64,000 nucleotides of DNA from Taishania sp045629585 (GTDB lineage Bacteria; Bacteroidota; Bacteroidia; Flavobacteriales_D; Crocinitomicaceae), in contig JAZQRM010000059.1 of the NCBI GenBank assembly GCA_045629585.1, positions 5,932-69,931 of the forward strand. The letters run 5' to 3'. The position numbers were made by a program, and so were the translations under genes. Positions 17,927 through 26,735 of the stretch are shown in pieces. The notes under the pieces were generated by a model. That model ran no database searches. It worked only from the letters and a program-made list of their open reading frames with translations, and was not told the DNA's origin. How positions within the stretch are numbered: position 1 is the stretch's first letter; each line of letters begins with the position of its first letter.

Positions 17927-19135
17927 TTATGCGTTTCTAATTTCGTTAAACAATTGCATGATTTCCTCGTTAGGCGCTTGCCCTTTATTTTTTGCAGTGA
18001 AATAATCTTTGAATAAAATCGCCATATCTTCGTTGATATTGATGCTTTTATCTTCTACTTCGACTAACTCCATTTTTTTAACCTTTGGATAAAGGTAAAT
18101 GATACCGTCGTGTGATTGATAAATCAACTTACGCTCGTCCGCCGTCAAAAACGTATCCGTTTCCATTGTTAATTCTACCAACGTATTTGGATTGGCTTGC
18201 AACCACTCGGCCGCTTCTTGCACAACAGAAAACGTTTTGCGACATAATTGTCGACCTTTGGTTAATTCCACCTGATTAAGAACAGGAATTTCACCTGGTT
18301 TTAAGTCAACGATTACGACATATTTCTTTTGTCCAGCTTCGCTAAAACTATAACACAGCGGCGATGAAGAATATACAATTGGTTTTTCAGGTGATTCGAT
18401 ATTTCTATATCCATGTAAATGCCCTAAAGCCGTATATTGAATAGCATCAGGAATACAATCCGTAAAAATCAAATCCGCATTTCCGACCATCAACGGTTTT
18501 TCACCATCCGGTTCTTCGATTCGCTCGCCACCTCGTTTCATCATGTACAAATGAGCGGTTAACAAATTGACTCCATTTGTATCACAAAATTGCTCTGAAA
18601 TTGTGAACCAACGTTGTTTTAGAGCTTCATTTAGAGCTATTTCCTTATTATTTTCTCCTAAATAGTGTTTCAGTCGAATTTCATTGGCGTAAGGTGTATG
18701 TACCACACGCAGAGGATAATCATACTGAGGAAGTTTTATTTCAAAAAATCCTGGAGCTGCATTTTTCACCTCAAAATGATCCAGTTTCAAGTTTTGAATG
18801 ACCGCATCTGGATGACCAATCATCAAAATTCCACATTCACGCGCAAGCGGATCAGGTGCGTCAATACGATCAGGTGAGTCATGATTTCCTGCGATAGCGA
18901 TCACTGGTCGTTTACCATTATTGGTTAAACGTTTGAGTGTTTTATACAGCAATTCAACCGCTTCTACACCAGGATTAAAGGTGTCAAATAAATCACCAGC
19001 CACAACGACCGCATCCACATTTTGTGTATCTGCGATGGTAATGATCTCTTCCATGACTTGTATTTGCTCTTCCAATCGAGGAAAGAAGTCCAGTCTTTTC
19101 CCTAAATGCCAATCAGAGGTGTGTAGGATTTTCAT
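17927..19135 (-). CDS. sbcD: SbcD, nuclease subunit of SbcCD
   Basis: 402 residues. The metallophosphoesterase motifs are all visible: HTSDWHLGK at the N-terminus, VVAGDLFD, AIAGNHDSPDR, LTAHLY and YTALGHLHGY. It is the Mre11-like Mn-dependent exo/endonuclease that works with SbcC, whose gene follows after 2 bases. A short intergenic gap upstream separates it from a terminator belonging to the neighbouring broken gene. Confidence 0.97.
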   Translation of the reverse strand: MKILHTSDWHLGKRLDFFPRLEEQIQVMEEIITIADTQNVDAVVVAGDLFDTFNPGVEAVELLYKTLKRLTNNGKRPVIAIAGNHDSPDRIDAPDPLARECGILMIGHPDAVIQNLKLDHFEVKNAAPGFFEIKLPQYDYPLRVVHTPYANEIRLKHYLGENNKEIALNEALKQRWFTISEQFCDTNGVNLLTAHLYMMKRGGERIEEPDGEKPLMVGNADLIFTDCIPDAIQYTALGHLHGYRNIESPEKPIVYSSSPLCYSFSEAGQKKYVVIVDLKPGEIPVLNQVELTKGRQLCRKTFSVVQEAAEWLQANPNTLVELTMETDTFLTADERKLIYQSHDGIIYLYPKVKKMELVEVEDKSININEDMAILFKDYFTAKNKGQAPNEEIMQLFNEIRNA

Positions 19136-19217
19136 AATTTATTATTGTACTCGAAGATACCAAAAATGGAGTTGATGAGTACGTAAGTTGCTGTTCTTTT
19201 TAGGAACAATCATAACT

Positions 19218-19250
19218 AAAAAGCCCTCCTGCAGTACAAGAGGGCTTTTT
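19218..19250 (-). terminator. Terminator downstream of the broken T9SS gene
   Basis: AAAAAGCCCTC (19218-19228) and GAGGGCTTTTT (19240-19250) form a perfect 11-bp stem with T-runs on either strand. Confidence 0.85.
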
Positions 19251-19280
19251 ATCACCTAAAACTCAAATAAAAAATTTCAG

Positions 19281-20860
19281 TTATCTTTTACTAAACTTAA
19301 ATTGCTTTTCTTCCAATTGCAAAATATACAATCCAGTTTGTAAAAAAGACACATCGATAGTAAGCTGAGAATCCGCGATTGGATGAGAAGTTATTACCTT
19401 TCCATTCAAATCGATAATCTCATATTTTTTTCCAGAATAATTCCCTTCTACGGTTAATTCATTCACGACAGGATTTGGGTAAACACTTAGCAATTCTTGG
19501 TCTGCTGACGAAATAGTTAGTATCCGTTCTAAATCAATGGTTCCAATCCAGGTGTCTACCCCTCCAAATGATGAGACCGTTTTCACTCCACTAATTCCAC
19601 TATTCGAATAAGCACATAATATATACTCATTGTTATTCCCTTTATATAAAGCACCATACTCATCTAATGAACCTCCAAATCGTTCTTGATATACAATATC
19701 CCCGTCATTTGTTACCGCAATCATCCACGCATCATAATAAGACGACCCAAAAGTTGGTGTAGTTATATTTCCTGATACTATAGACGATGTACTCCCCATT
19801 AAAACCAAATTACCATTTGGTAAAGCGAGTAACGTACCAAAACTTTCATTACCTGAACCTCCATAACTTTTATCCCAAACTATGGACAAATCTAAATTTA
19901 ACTATAATAGCCAGATATCATATGATGTACTTGATGTACCATAATTTATAGCTGTTTTATTTCCTGAAGGTTCTGATTGAGATAGTATAGGTGCATAGAT
20001 AATATCACCCACAAATAGCAATGAACCTGCAAAACGTTCACTTAATGAACCTCCAAAAACTTTTTCACGTACGCTATTTAGGTTCTCATCCAATTCAATA
20101 ATCCACACATCATCTGCTCCATACCCATATTCGCTTTTATCTCCAGATATACCTTCCAACGTTCCAACACTCATATATAAATGATTGTTCAAGGGGTTTC
20201 TCGATATAGAAACAAACCTATCTGGACTTTCAGTTCCAATTGCTTTTTGTTGAATTATTCGTCCGCTCTCTTTACTAACTTCCAAAAGCCACACGTCTAT
20301 ACTCCCTATTGTACCAACCGTTTTATTCCCCGTAATCCCCGAACCTGAATCACAAACAACTAACAATGAAGTATCGGTAAATTCAATAACATTGGGATAC
20401 TGTTCATACCTATCTCCTCCATATTGAGCTTGCCATATTATATTTCCTTCATGCGATACACTCAACAACCAAATATCCTCATTACCATAACTGTCCATTG
20501 TTTTATCACCTGATGCATTAGAGTTACTCGTTCCTACAATGTAAACTCCATTGTCATGTGTAGAGCATGCCAAGCCCCATTATAGGCAGTTCCACCAATT
20601 GATTTATCCCATAAGATATTAAATTGATTATCCGTTTTTACCAACCAATAATCTGTTTCGCCTTTAAGATCTTCACTTTTACTCCCTGATATATTTGAAT
20701 TCGTAGAACCAAACAAATAATAACCCGAACCATCATTAAGATTTTAAATCTGTAAATCATCGTCCTGATTTCCACCGATGACCAATTGATTGGTTAAGGA
20801 CTGACCAAAAGCTGTTGCAGTACTGATCAGTAGTAATAATAAGTAGTTTGTTAGTTTCAT
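19281..20860 (-). pseudogene. T9SS-secreted repeat protein broken by two stops and a frameshift
   Basis: Start at ATG 20860 with a signal peptide (MKLTNYLLLLLISTATAFGQ). Codon 39 is TAA (20746-20744). The frame continues through beta-propeller-like repeats of the form SGNKTxxxxGxxDxWLLxxxxxGxxxWxxxyGG, shifts by one base near 20570-20578 (one G missing in GGGGCTTGGCATGC explains it), meets TAG at 19904-19902 in the same frame (DIWLL, stop, LNLDLS), and ends with a type A T9SS sorting domain (LLSVYPNPVVNELTVEG ... FKFSKR). Adding one base makes the span exactly 527 codons. The intact ancestor would be a secreted or cell-surface protein of about 525 residues. Confidence 0.85.
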
Positions 20861-21032
20861 AAGTGTTTATTTGTTGTAGTTCCATCAAAAATGATGCCTG
20901 ATAAAAATAACTTTTTTCAGTGAACGAGATTATAAACCAATCAAAAACACGTATTTAAACCTGTTATAAATCATAAATCCCCAAATAAGAAAAGGAGTTG
21001 TCTTTTTTGCTAAAACCAGAAATTTAACACAT

Positions 21033-21062
21033 AAAAAAGGCCCCTAAATGAGGAGCCTTTAT
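21033..21062 (-). terminator. Terminator downstream of the DUF4197 gene
   Basis: AAAGGCCCCT and AGGAGCCTTT pair with one mismatch around AAATG. On the minus strand a T-run follows the hairpin. Confidence 0.7.
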
Positions 21063-21084
21063 ATCGATAAAAAAATGAAAATGC

Positions 21085-21777
21085 TTATTTCTTAAACATC
21101 GTTTTCCACTTTCCGTTTGTTCTCATATCAAATTCTTGATTAGCAATTTTATCAAAAATCACATCAATTGATTTATCAGATACATATTGATCTAAATTGG
21201 TTGGCAATTTGTCTTTCCCTAGTAAAGTAGAGGCAACATTCCATTTGGGTACAACTACGTTCCACAATTCATTTACACCCAAATCATTTAAACCTTTATT
21301 TACTTTTGGTTGTAGGTCTTTGCTTAATTCAGTTCCTGATGTTTTTCTTAAATATTCCGTCAGAGAGGTCTGTGATGTAGAATTGACAATTGAAAGCGCA
21401 TCCATCAATGTCATTTTTTCGATTGCAGCTTTTAAGTATGGAGCTGCGGCTTTTCCAAGATCATTTGTTACCGAATCTATTTTATTTTCGATGTTATTTA
21501 CTTGAACAGTTAGCCCGGCTGTTGCTGCAAAATCTTTCACATAATTCCATTGTGGTGGCAGTTCTATTTTGATTTTACCAGCTTGAGTTACATTATTCAA
21601 AGATTCGTCCAATCCCAATGCGTTAATAACCAAAGTTGTTAATTGCTTTTTGATTTCAGCATTATTATCTGATCTTGTTTCTGTACCACCAGATGAAGTA
21701 CTAGCAACTGAACCGCACGAAGAAAAAAGAGACAAAGTACAAACTAAGCTCACAAGGGAAATAAGTATCGATTTCAT
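21085..21777 (-). CDS. DUF4197 lipoprotein
   Basis: 230 residues. The N-terminus has a lipobox (SLFSSCGS; lipidated Cys near residue 21). The remainder matches the DUF4197 pattern as I recall it: an early IKIELPPQW, a central AAAPYLKAAIEKMTLMDALSIVN and a C-terminal LDQYVSDKSIDVIFDKIANQE. The function of the family is unknown; the protein should be anchored on the periplasmic face of a membrane. A near-perfect flavobacterial promoter lies 30 bases upstream. Confidence 0.85.
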   Translation of the reverse strand: MKSILISLVSLVCTLSLFSSCGSVASTSSGGTETRSDNNAEIKKQLTTLVINALGLDESLNNVTQAGKIKIELPPQWNYVKDFAATAGLTVQVNNIENKIDSVTNDLGKAAAPYLKAAIEKMTLMDALSIVNSTSQTSLTEYLRKTSGTELSKDLQPKVNKGLNDLGVNELWNVVVPKWNVASTLLGKDKLPTNLDQYVSDKSIDVIFDKIANQEFDMRTNGKWKTMFKK

Positions 21778-21807
21778 GGTTATTAGATTTTAAATGTATA
21801 TTAAAAT

Positions 21808-21837
21808 CAAAGCTACGAGAGAAGCCTTCAGTATCAA
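21808..21837 (-). promoter_or_regulatory. Flavobacterial promoter of the DUF4197 gene
   Basis: On the minus strand, TTG (21837-21835), exactly 19 bases, then TAGCTTTG (21815-21808) matches the Bacteroidota consensus TTG-N19-TAnnTTTG and sits 30 bases before the start codon. Confidence 0.75.
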
Positions 21838-21874
21838 AGGATAATCTATTTACTTTAAAAATAATTAACAAAAA

Positions 21875-21898
21875 AAAGGCAACTTTTCAGTTACCTTT
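21875..21898 (-). terminator. Terminator downstream of the 2OG-Fe(II) oxygenase gene
   Basis: AAAGG-c-AAC and GTT-a-CCTTT pair with one internal mismatch; a run of seven A on the plus strand gives the T-run on the transcribed side. Confidence 0.65.
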
Positions 21899-21920
21899 AA
21901 ATATTAAGTATTGTATTTTA

Positions 21921-22874
21921 TTATTTAATCAAACCGATTTCTCTTAAACGTTGCGTTAAGAATTCACCGGCAGTAATATCGTCAAATTGTTTTGGATTTT
22001 CTTCAGATACACAGTTAGGTAAAACCGATAAATCCATATCAGATACTGGATGCATAAAGAAAGGAACGGAGAAACGAGAAGTCCCCCATAATTCACGATC
22101 CGGATTAACCACTTGGTGAATCGTAGATTTCAAACGGTTATTTGTATGGCGTGATAACATATCTCCCACGTTGATTACCAATTCGTCCTCTTGTGCAATT
22201 GCATCCACCCAAGTTCCGTCATGGCGTTGTACCTGCAAACCACGTCCTTGAGCTCCCATAAGAAGAGTAATCAAGTTAATATCTCCATGTGCACCCGCGC
22301 GTACTGCACCTTTTGGTTCATCAACGATTGGTGGGTAGTGAATTGGGCGTAAGATTGAGTTTCCATTTTTAACTTTATCATCAAAATAAAACTCATCCAA
22401 ACCTAAGAAAATAGCAAGCGCACGTAATACGTAAACTCCCGTTTTTTCAATTTGTTGGTAAGCTTCCTTTGTATAAACATTAAACTCAGGAACTTCTTTT
22501 ACTTCGACATTTTCCGGGTAATTGTACTTAGCTTTTTCCTCTTCGGCAACGAACTGTCCAGTATGCCAAAACTCTTTTAAATCACCTTCTTTTTTATCTT
22601 TAGCATGTTCTTTTCCAAAAGAAGTATATCCTCTTTGTCCCCCAATTCCAGGAACTTCGTAGGAATGTTTTACATCCGTTGGCAATTCAAAAAATGCACG
22701 AATGCTAGCATATAATTTTTCTACTAAATCATCCGAAAGGAAATGTCCTTTTAGAGCTACGAATCCAATTTCTTCGTAAGCTTTACCGATTTCGTTTACA
22801 AACTTTTGTTTACGTGCAGGATCCTCTGATAAGAAGTCTGCTAAATCCACTGAAGGAATACCATTTTGTGCCAT
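21921..22874 (-). CDS. 2-oxoglutarate/Fe(II) oxygenase, isopenicillin N synthase family
   Basis: 317 residues, full length. The N-terminal DIOX_N part begins IPSVDLADF; the core carries the iron ligands His and Asp in AHGDINLITLL, the distal His in STIHQVV, and the 2-oxoglutarate-binding Arg-x-Ser in TSRFSVPFF. Substrate unknown; family members range from amino-acid to secondary-metabolite oxidases, and no biosynthetic neighbours point to one. It stands alone, with a -7-like TAAATTTG (22905-22898) 24 bases before the start and TTA 19 bases further up. Confidence 0.9.
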   Translation of the reverse strand: MAQNGIPSVDLADFLSEDPARKQKFVNEIGKAYEEIGFVALKGHFLSDDLVEKLYASIRAFFELPTDVKHSYEVPGIGGQRGYTSFGKEHAKDKKEGDLKEFWHTGQFVAEEEKAKYNYPENVEVKEVPEFNVYTKEAYQQIEKTGVYVLRALAIFLGLDEFYFDDKVKNGNSILRPIHYPPIVDEPKGAVRAGAHGDINLITLLMGAQGRGLQVQRHDGTWVDAIAQEDELVINVGDMLSRHTNNRLKSTIHQVVNPDRELWGTSRFSVPFFMHPVSDMDLSVLPNCVSEENPKQFDDITAGEFLTQRLREIGLIK

Positions 22875-22988
22875 GTTAAAATCTCAAATGTTTTTTACAA
22901 ATTTAGCTTATTTACTAACGACTATAAATAGATTCGCGTTATTATTTTATAATAAAAATCTATTTCCTGTACTCGTTTTAGTGAATAT

Positions 22989-23156
22989 CTACTCCTTTCG
23001 TCTCAAATTGTAGATGGAAAGTCCCATTAATAAAATGGGAGATCCCAGATTCCAAAATGAGAACTCTTGTTCTGGATTTACAAAATATAGAACCACATAG
23101 GTTATTAGCAAAACAATTGCCAAAATCAGAAGTACAATACTTATTTTTTTATTCAT
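22989..23156 (-). CDS. Small two-helix membrane protein, 55 residues
   Basis: ATG at 23156 to TAG at 22989. A hydrophobic helix at residues 5-24 (ISIVLLILAIVLLITYVVLY) and a second weaker one at 36-50, ending in RRKE. It lies 9 bases after the ABC-F gene stop region's opposite end, that is, upstream of no other gene on this strand and downstream of the ABC-F gene, so it may be the last cistron of that operon. No family recognised. Confidence 0.5.
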   Translation of the reverse strand: MNKKISIVLLILAIVLLITYVVLYFVNPEQEFSFWNLGSPILLMGLSIYNLRRKE

Positions 23157-23165
23157 AGTTCTGGT

Positions 23166-25040
23166 TTAAATAAAATCGGCTAAAAACAACCAACGATCCG
23201 TTTTATATTCCAACTCTTCTACAACTTTGGAAAGATCTTCACCTGCTTTAACAATTTCGTCATTACTTAACGTACCACTTCCTAACAAATTGGTCAATTC
23301 CCCTTTACGCGCTTCTAATTTTTCCATTTCAGCCTCAAGACCATTGTATTCTTGTTGCTCTTTGTAGCTCAGTTTGCGTTTATCTTTTGTTGTTTGTTCA
23401 ACTATCACAGGTTTAACCTCTTCTACCTTTTGTGCCTTTTCTTCTCGTTTACCTTCTTGAATTTCTTCTTTGAGAATTTTACGGTATTCGGTATAGTTTC
23501 CGGTAATATCTTTGATTTCTCCTCCTCCATTAAACACAAATAAATGATCAACCATTTTATCCATGAAATAACGGTCATGAGAAACGACAATTAAACAACC
23601 TTCAAAACCACGTAAATAATCTTCCAACACACTCATTACGAATATATCTAAATCATTTGTTGGCTCATCAAGGATTAAGAAGTTTGGATTTTTCATTAAA
23701 ATCGTCATCAATTTTAGACGACGTTTTTCTCCTCCACTTAACTTATTAACGAATGTATAATGCATGTCACGTGGGAAGAGGAATTTTTCCAAGAAATAGG
23801 CAGCTGACATTTGGCGACCTTTTTCTAACGGAATATACTCTGCAATATCACGTATTACGTCAATCACCTTTTTATCATCCGGAACCACTAATTGCTCTTG
23901 ATTATAGTAACCAAAAACTACTGTATCTCCTACAACCACCTTTCCAGAATCTGGTTCGATTTTATCCATCAATAAATTCAAGAAAGTCGATTTACCAGCC
24001 CCATTGTTTCCAACAATTCCTAGACGTTCTTGTCTATTAAAATTATATGAAAAATCGTTTAGGATTACCTTTTTACCGAAAACCTTTTTTAGATGGTGTA
24101 ATTCCAATATTTTAGAACCTAAACGTTCCATTTTTACAGGGATATCTAATTCATCACGATCGATTCTTTGGCTGGCTACGCTTTTCACCTCATAAAAGGA
24201 CTCTTGACGTGCTTTTTGTTTTGTTCCTCGCGCTTTGGGTTGACGGCGCATCCATTCTAATTCCTTACGGAAAGTATTCCGAGCTTTATCAATCGTTGAC
24301 TCTAATTGCTCTTCTCTTTCGGCTTTTTTCTCTAAATAGTAAGAGAAATTCCCTTTGTATTTATAGATTGTTTTGTTGTTCAACTCCAAAATAGTATCAC
24401 AAACTACCTCTAAGAAATAACGGTCGTGTGTAACCATTAAGATTGTAGATTTTGATTTGGAAAGAAATTCTTCTAACCATTCAATCATATCTAAATCCAA
24501 GTGGTTGGTTGGCTCATCAAGGATCATAAAATCTGGCTCACCTACCAATACTTTAGCCAATGCCAAGCGTTTCTTTTGTCCACCTGATAGATCCGTTACT
24601 TTTTGATGGATATTATCCAACTTTAGCATGGATAGAATTTGCTGTACGCGCACTTCGATATCCCAAGCATTCAATTCAGACATCGCTTCGAAGGAGTTAT
24701 TAATCGCCTCTTCGTCGCCGGATGACATTGCTAAATTGTAAGCTTTTACTGCTTGTATTTCAGGAAGGTCATGAGAGAACACCTCTTCCATAACCGTATG
24801 GGTTGGATCTAGTTCTTCACTTTGTTCCATATAAGCGACACGAATATCATTTCGAAAAACGATACGTCCACTATCCAAGTCATCTAACCCCATTAAACAA
24901 CGAAGCAGGGTTGTTTTACCTGCTCCATTTTTAGCCACGATGGCCACTTTTTGTCCTTGATCAATTCCGAAAATAAGATCTTGGAATATTACTTTCACAC
25001 CAAACGACTTGGTGATATTTTCTACCGATAAATAATTCAT
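23166..25040 (-). CDS. ABC-F family ATPase (Uup-like)
   Basis: 624 residues with two ABC domains and no membrane part. First domain: Walker A AKNGAGKTT, signature LSGGQKKRLALAK, Walker B FMILDEPTNHLD. Linker with Arg/Lys-rich WMRRQPKARGTKQKARQ. Second domain: GNNGAGKST, LSGGEKRRLKLMT, FLILDEPTNDLD. A C-terminal coiled coil (about 545-620) recalls the Uup DNA-binding tail. ABC-F proteins act on ribosomes or, for Uup, on DNA recombination intermediates. It starts 3 bases after the DUF4293 stop. Confidence 0.92.
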   Translation of the reverse strand: MNYLSVENITKSFGVKVIFQDLIFGIDQGQKVAIVAKNGAGKTTLLRCLMGLDDLDSGRIVFRNDIRVAYMEQSEELDPTHTVMEEVFSHDLPEIQAVKAYNLAMSSGDEEAINNSFEAMSELNAWDIEVRVQQILSMLKLDNIHQKVTDLSGGQKKRLALAKVLVGEPDFMILDEPTNHLDLDMIEWLEEFLSKSKSTILMVTHDRYFLEVVCDTILELNNKTIYKYKGNFSYYLEKKAEREEQLESTIDKARNTFRKELEWMRRQPKARGTKQKARQESFYEVKSVASQRIDRDELDIPVKMERLGSKILELHHLKKVFGKKVILNDFSYNFNRQERLGIVGNNGAGKSTFLNLLMDKIEPDSGKVVVGDTVVFGYYNQEQLVVPDDKKVIDVIRDIAEYIPLEKGRQMSAAYFLEKFLFPRDMHYTFVNKLSGGEKRRLKLMTILMKNPNFLILDEPTNDLDIFVMSVLEDYLRGFEGCLIVVSHDRYFMDKMVDHLFVFNGGGEIKDITGNYTEYRKILKEEIQEGKREEKAQKVEEVKPVIVEQTTKDKRKLSYKEQQEYNGLEAEMEKLEARKGELTNLLGSGTLSNDEIVKAGEDLSKVVEELEYKTDRWLFLADFI

Positions 25041-25043
25041 GTA

Positions 25044-25523
25044 CTAGCGAATACGATCAATTGACGCAATTGTTCGTTTGTCTTTTAAGATGTTCATAAA
25101 AGCTAAATGCGCAAACGGCATAGCAATTAATGTTAAATAAAATGAGGCTCCCATTGAAGCTTGAATAAAGTCAGCTTTATCCATTGAAAATTGCATATAG
25201 TATTTGAAGCCGATTTGCACTAATAAGGTCATTAACAGAATTCCCCAATACATACGTGCTAAACGAACTTGTTTTGCTAATTTTTTAAAGCTAAACATTA
25301 CATATAATCCTAATACGGCGATCATCAAAGGTAATACCCAAAGATACTCAGGCGCTGAAGAAATTACCGTTTTAGTATCGAGTGTATACTTTGTAATCGC
25401 ATCATAACCGTAGGTTGTATTTTCAGAACGGGTGATGACATTAAAAATATTACCTACAAAACCAGAAGTAACAACTAAAGCAATAGAAATGACTAAATAA
25501 ATGGATTGAATACGTTGAATCAT
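25044..25523 (-). CDS. DUF4293 membrane protein
   Basis: 159 residues with four hydrophobic helices (about 5-25, 55-75, 88-108, 125-145). The N-terminal MIQRIQSIYL is characteristic of DUF4293, a Bacteroidota family without known function. It is directly followed by the ABC-F gene (3-base gap), forming an operon. In many relatives I recall it next to Rho, but Rho is not here. Confidence 0.85.
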   Translation of the reverse strand: MIQRIQSIYLVISIALVVTSGFVGNIFNVITRSENTTYGYDAITKYTLDTKTVISSAPEYLWVLPLMIAVLGLYVMFSFKKLAKQVRLARMYWGILLMTLLVQIGFKYYMQFSMDKADFIQASMGASFYLTLIAMPFAHLAFMNILKDKRTIASIDRIR

Positions 25524-25567
25524 ATTAAATAAATTATTTGATTACGAAAGTACAAAATTCAGACGGA

Positions 25568-26644
25568 TTAAATGCGAAAAGCTTCATGTGCCTTTTGTTG
25601 TAAAATCAAATCTAACAACACCAAAGCTGTCATAGCTTCAACAATTGGTACCGCACGAGGTACAACACACGGATCATGTCTTCCTTTACCTTGTAATACA
25701 ATTGCCTCACCATTACGGTCAAAACTTGGTTGATCTTGCATTAAAGTCGCAACAGCCTTAAAAGCTACTCTGAACACTATTGGCATCCCATTTGAAATTC
25801 CACCTTGAATCCCACCTGAGTTATTTGTCTTTGTTGAGAAATCAGAATTAAAGATGTCATTTAGTTCACTCCCTCTTTTTTCAATACTTGAAAAACCTGA
25901 ACCAAATTCAACCCCTTTAACTGCATTAATCGAAAGCATTGCATGACCCAAAACAGCATTCAATTTATCAAAAACGGGCTCACCTACACCAACGGGAACG
26001 TTTTTCACCACGCAAGAGATTGCTCCTCCAATTGTATCGCCTTCTTTTCGTACTTGTTTAATCAGCTCCTCCATTTGAAAAGCTATTTTCTGATCTGGGC
26101 ATCTTACTGGATTATCATCTACTTGCTTTCTCGTCCAATCTGTCTTGCTTTTTAACTGAACTACTCCAACTTGATCGACAAAGGCAACGATTTCAATCCC
26201 TAACTTCATTAATGCCAATTCGCATATTGCACCAGCTGCCACCCGAACTGCGGTTTCTCTAGCGCTAGACCGTCCACCACCACGATAATCGCGATGGCCG
26301 TATTTAGCTTGATACGTAAAATCGGCATGAGAGGGACGAAATTGATCTTTAATGTGCTCGTAATCGTTTGACTTTTGATTTTCATTGGGCAAAATAAAAC
26401 CAATGGAAGCGCCTGTAGATATCCCCTCAAAAACACCTGAAAGAATTTGAATGGTATCACTTTCTTTTCGTTGTGTAACGATAGAAGATTGCCCCGGTTT
26501 ACGTCTATCCAATTGTTGTTGAATGTATTGTAAATCGATCGTTACACCAGCTGGAAAACCATCTAAGACGCCTCCAATCATAGTTCCATGCGATTCTCCA
26601 AAAGAAGTTAACCGTACCAAAGTTCCAAAAGATGATCCTGCCAT
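25568..26644 (-). CDS. aroC: Chorismate synthase
   Basis: 358 residues, full length. The three family signatures are visible: SFGESHG near the N-terminus, GHRDYRGGGRSSARETA in the middle and GRHDPCVVPRAVP near the end. It makes chorismate from EPSP with reduced FMN, the last step of the shikimate pathway. The pathway's first enzyme, DAHP synthase, is also in this window (61411-62409) but in a different operon. Confidence 0.97.
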   Translation of the reverse strand: MAGSSFGTLVRLTSFGESHGTMIGGVLDGFPAGVTIDLQYIQQQLDRRKPGQSSIVTQRKESDTIQILSGVFEGISTGASIGFILPNENQKSNDYEHIKDQFRPSHADFTYQAKYGHRDYRGGGRSSARETAVRVAAGAICELALMKLGIEIVAFVDQVGVVQLKSKTDWTRKQVDDNPVRCPDQKIAFQMEELIKQVRKEGDTIGGAISCVVKNVPVGVGEPVFDKLNAVLGHAMLSINAVKGVEFGSGFSSIEKRGSELNDIFNSDFSTKTNNSGGIQGGISNGMPIVFRVAFKAVATLMQDQPSFDRNGEAIVLQGKGRHDPCVVPRAVPIVEAMTALVLLDLILQQKAHEAFRI

Positions 26645-26687
26645 GTTTTACTTTTAATTACAAGTTTAAGTAATCTGAATGAAAATA

Positions 26688-26717
26688 AAAAGGAGCACTT
26701 TTTCAAGCACTCCTTTT
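26688..26717 (-). terminator. Terminator downstream of the FMN glutamate-synthase-like gene
   Basis: AAAAGGAG (26688-26695) and CTCCTTTT (26710-26717) pair around a 14-base loop; T-runs on both strands. Confidence 0.7.
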
Positions 26718-26735
26718 AAGTTTTTTATTAAAACC

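Noticed and set aside
19281..20716. Three short separate genes in the T9SS region
   Set aside because: Frame continuity across both stops, repeat spacing, and a signal peptide at one end with a sorting tail at the other show one broken gene.
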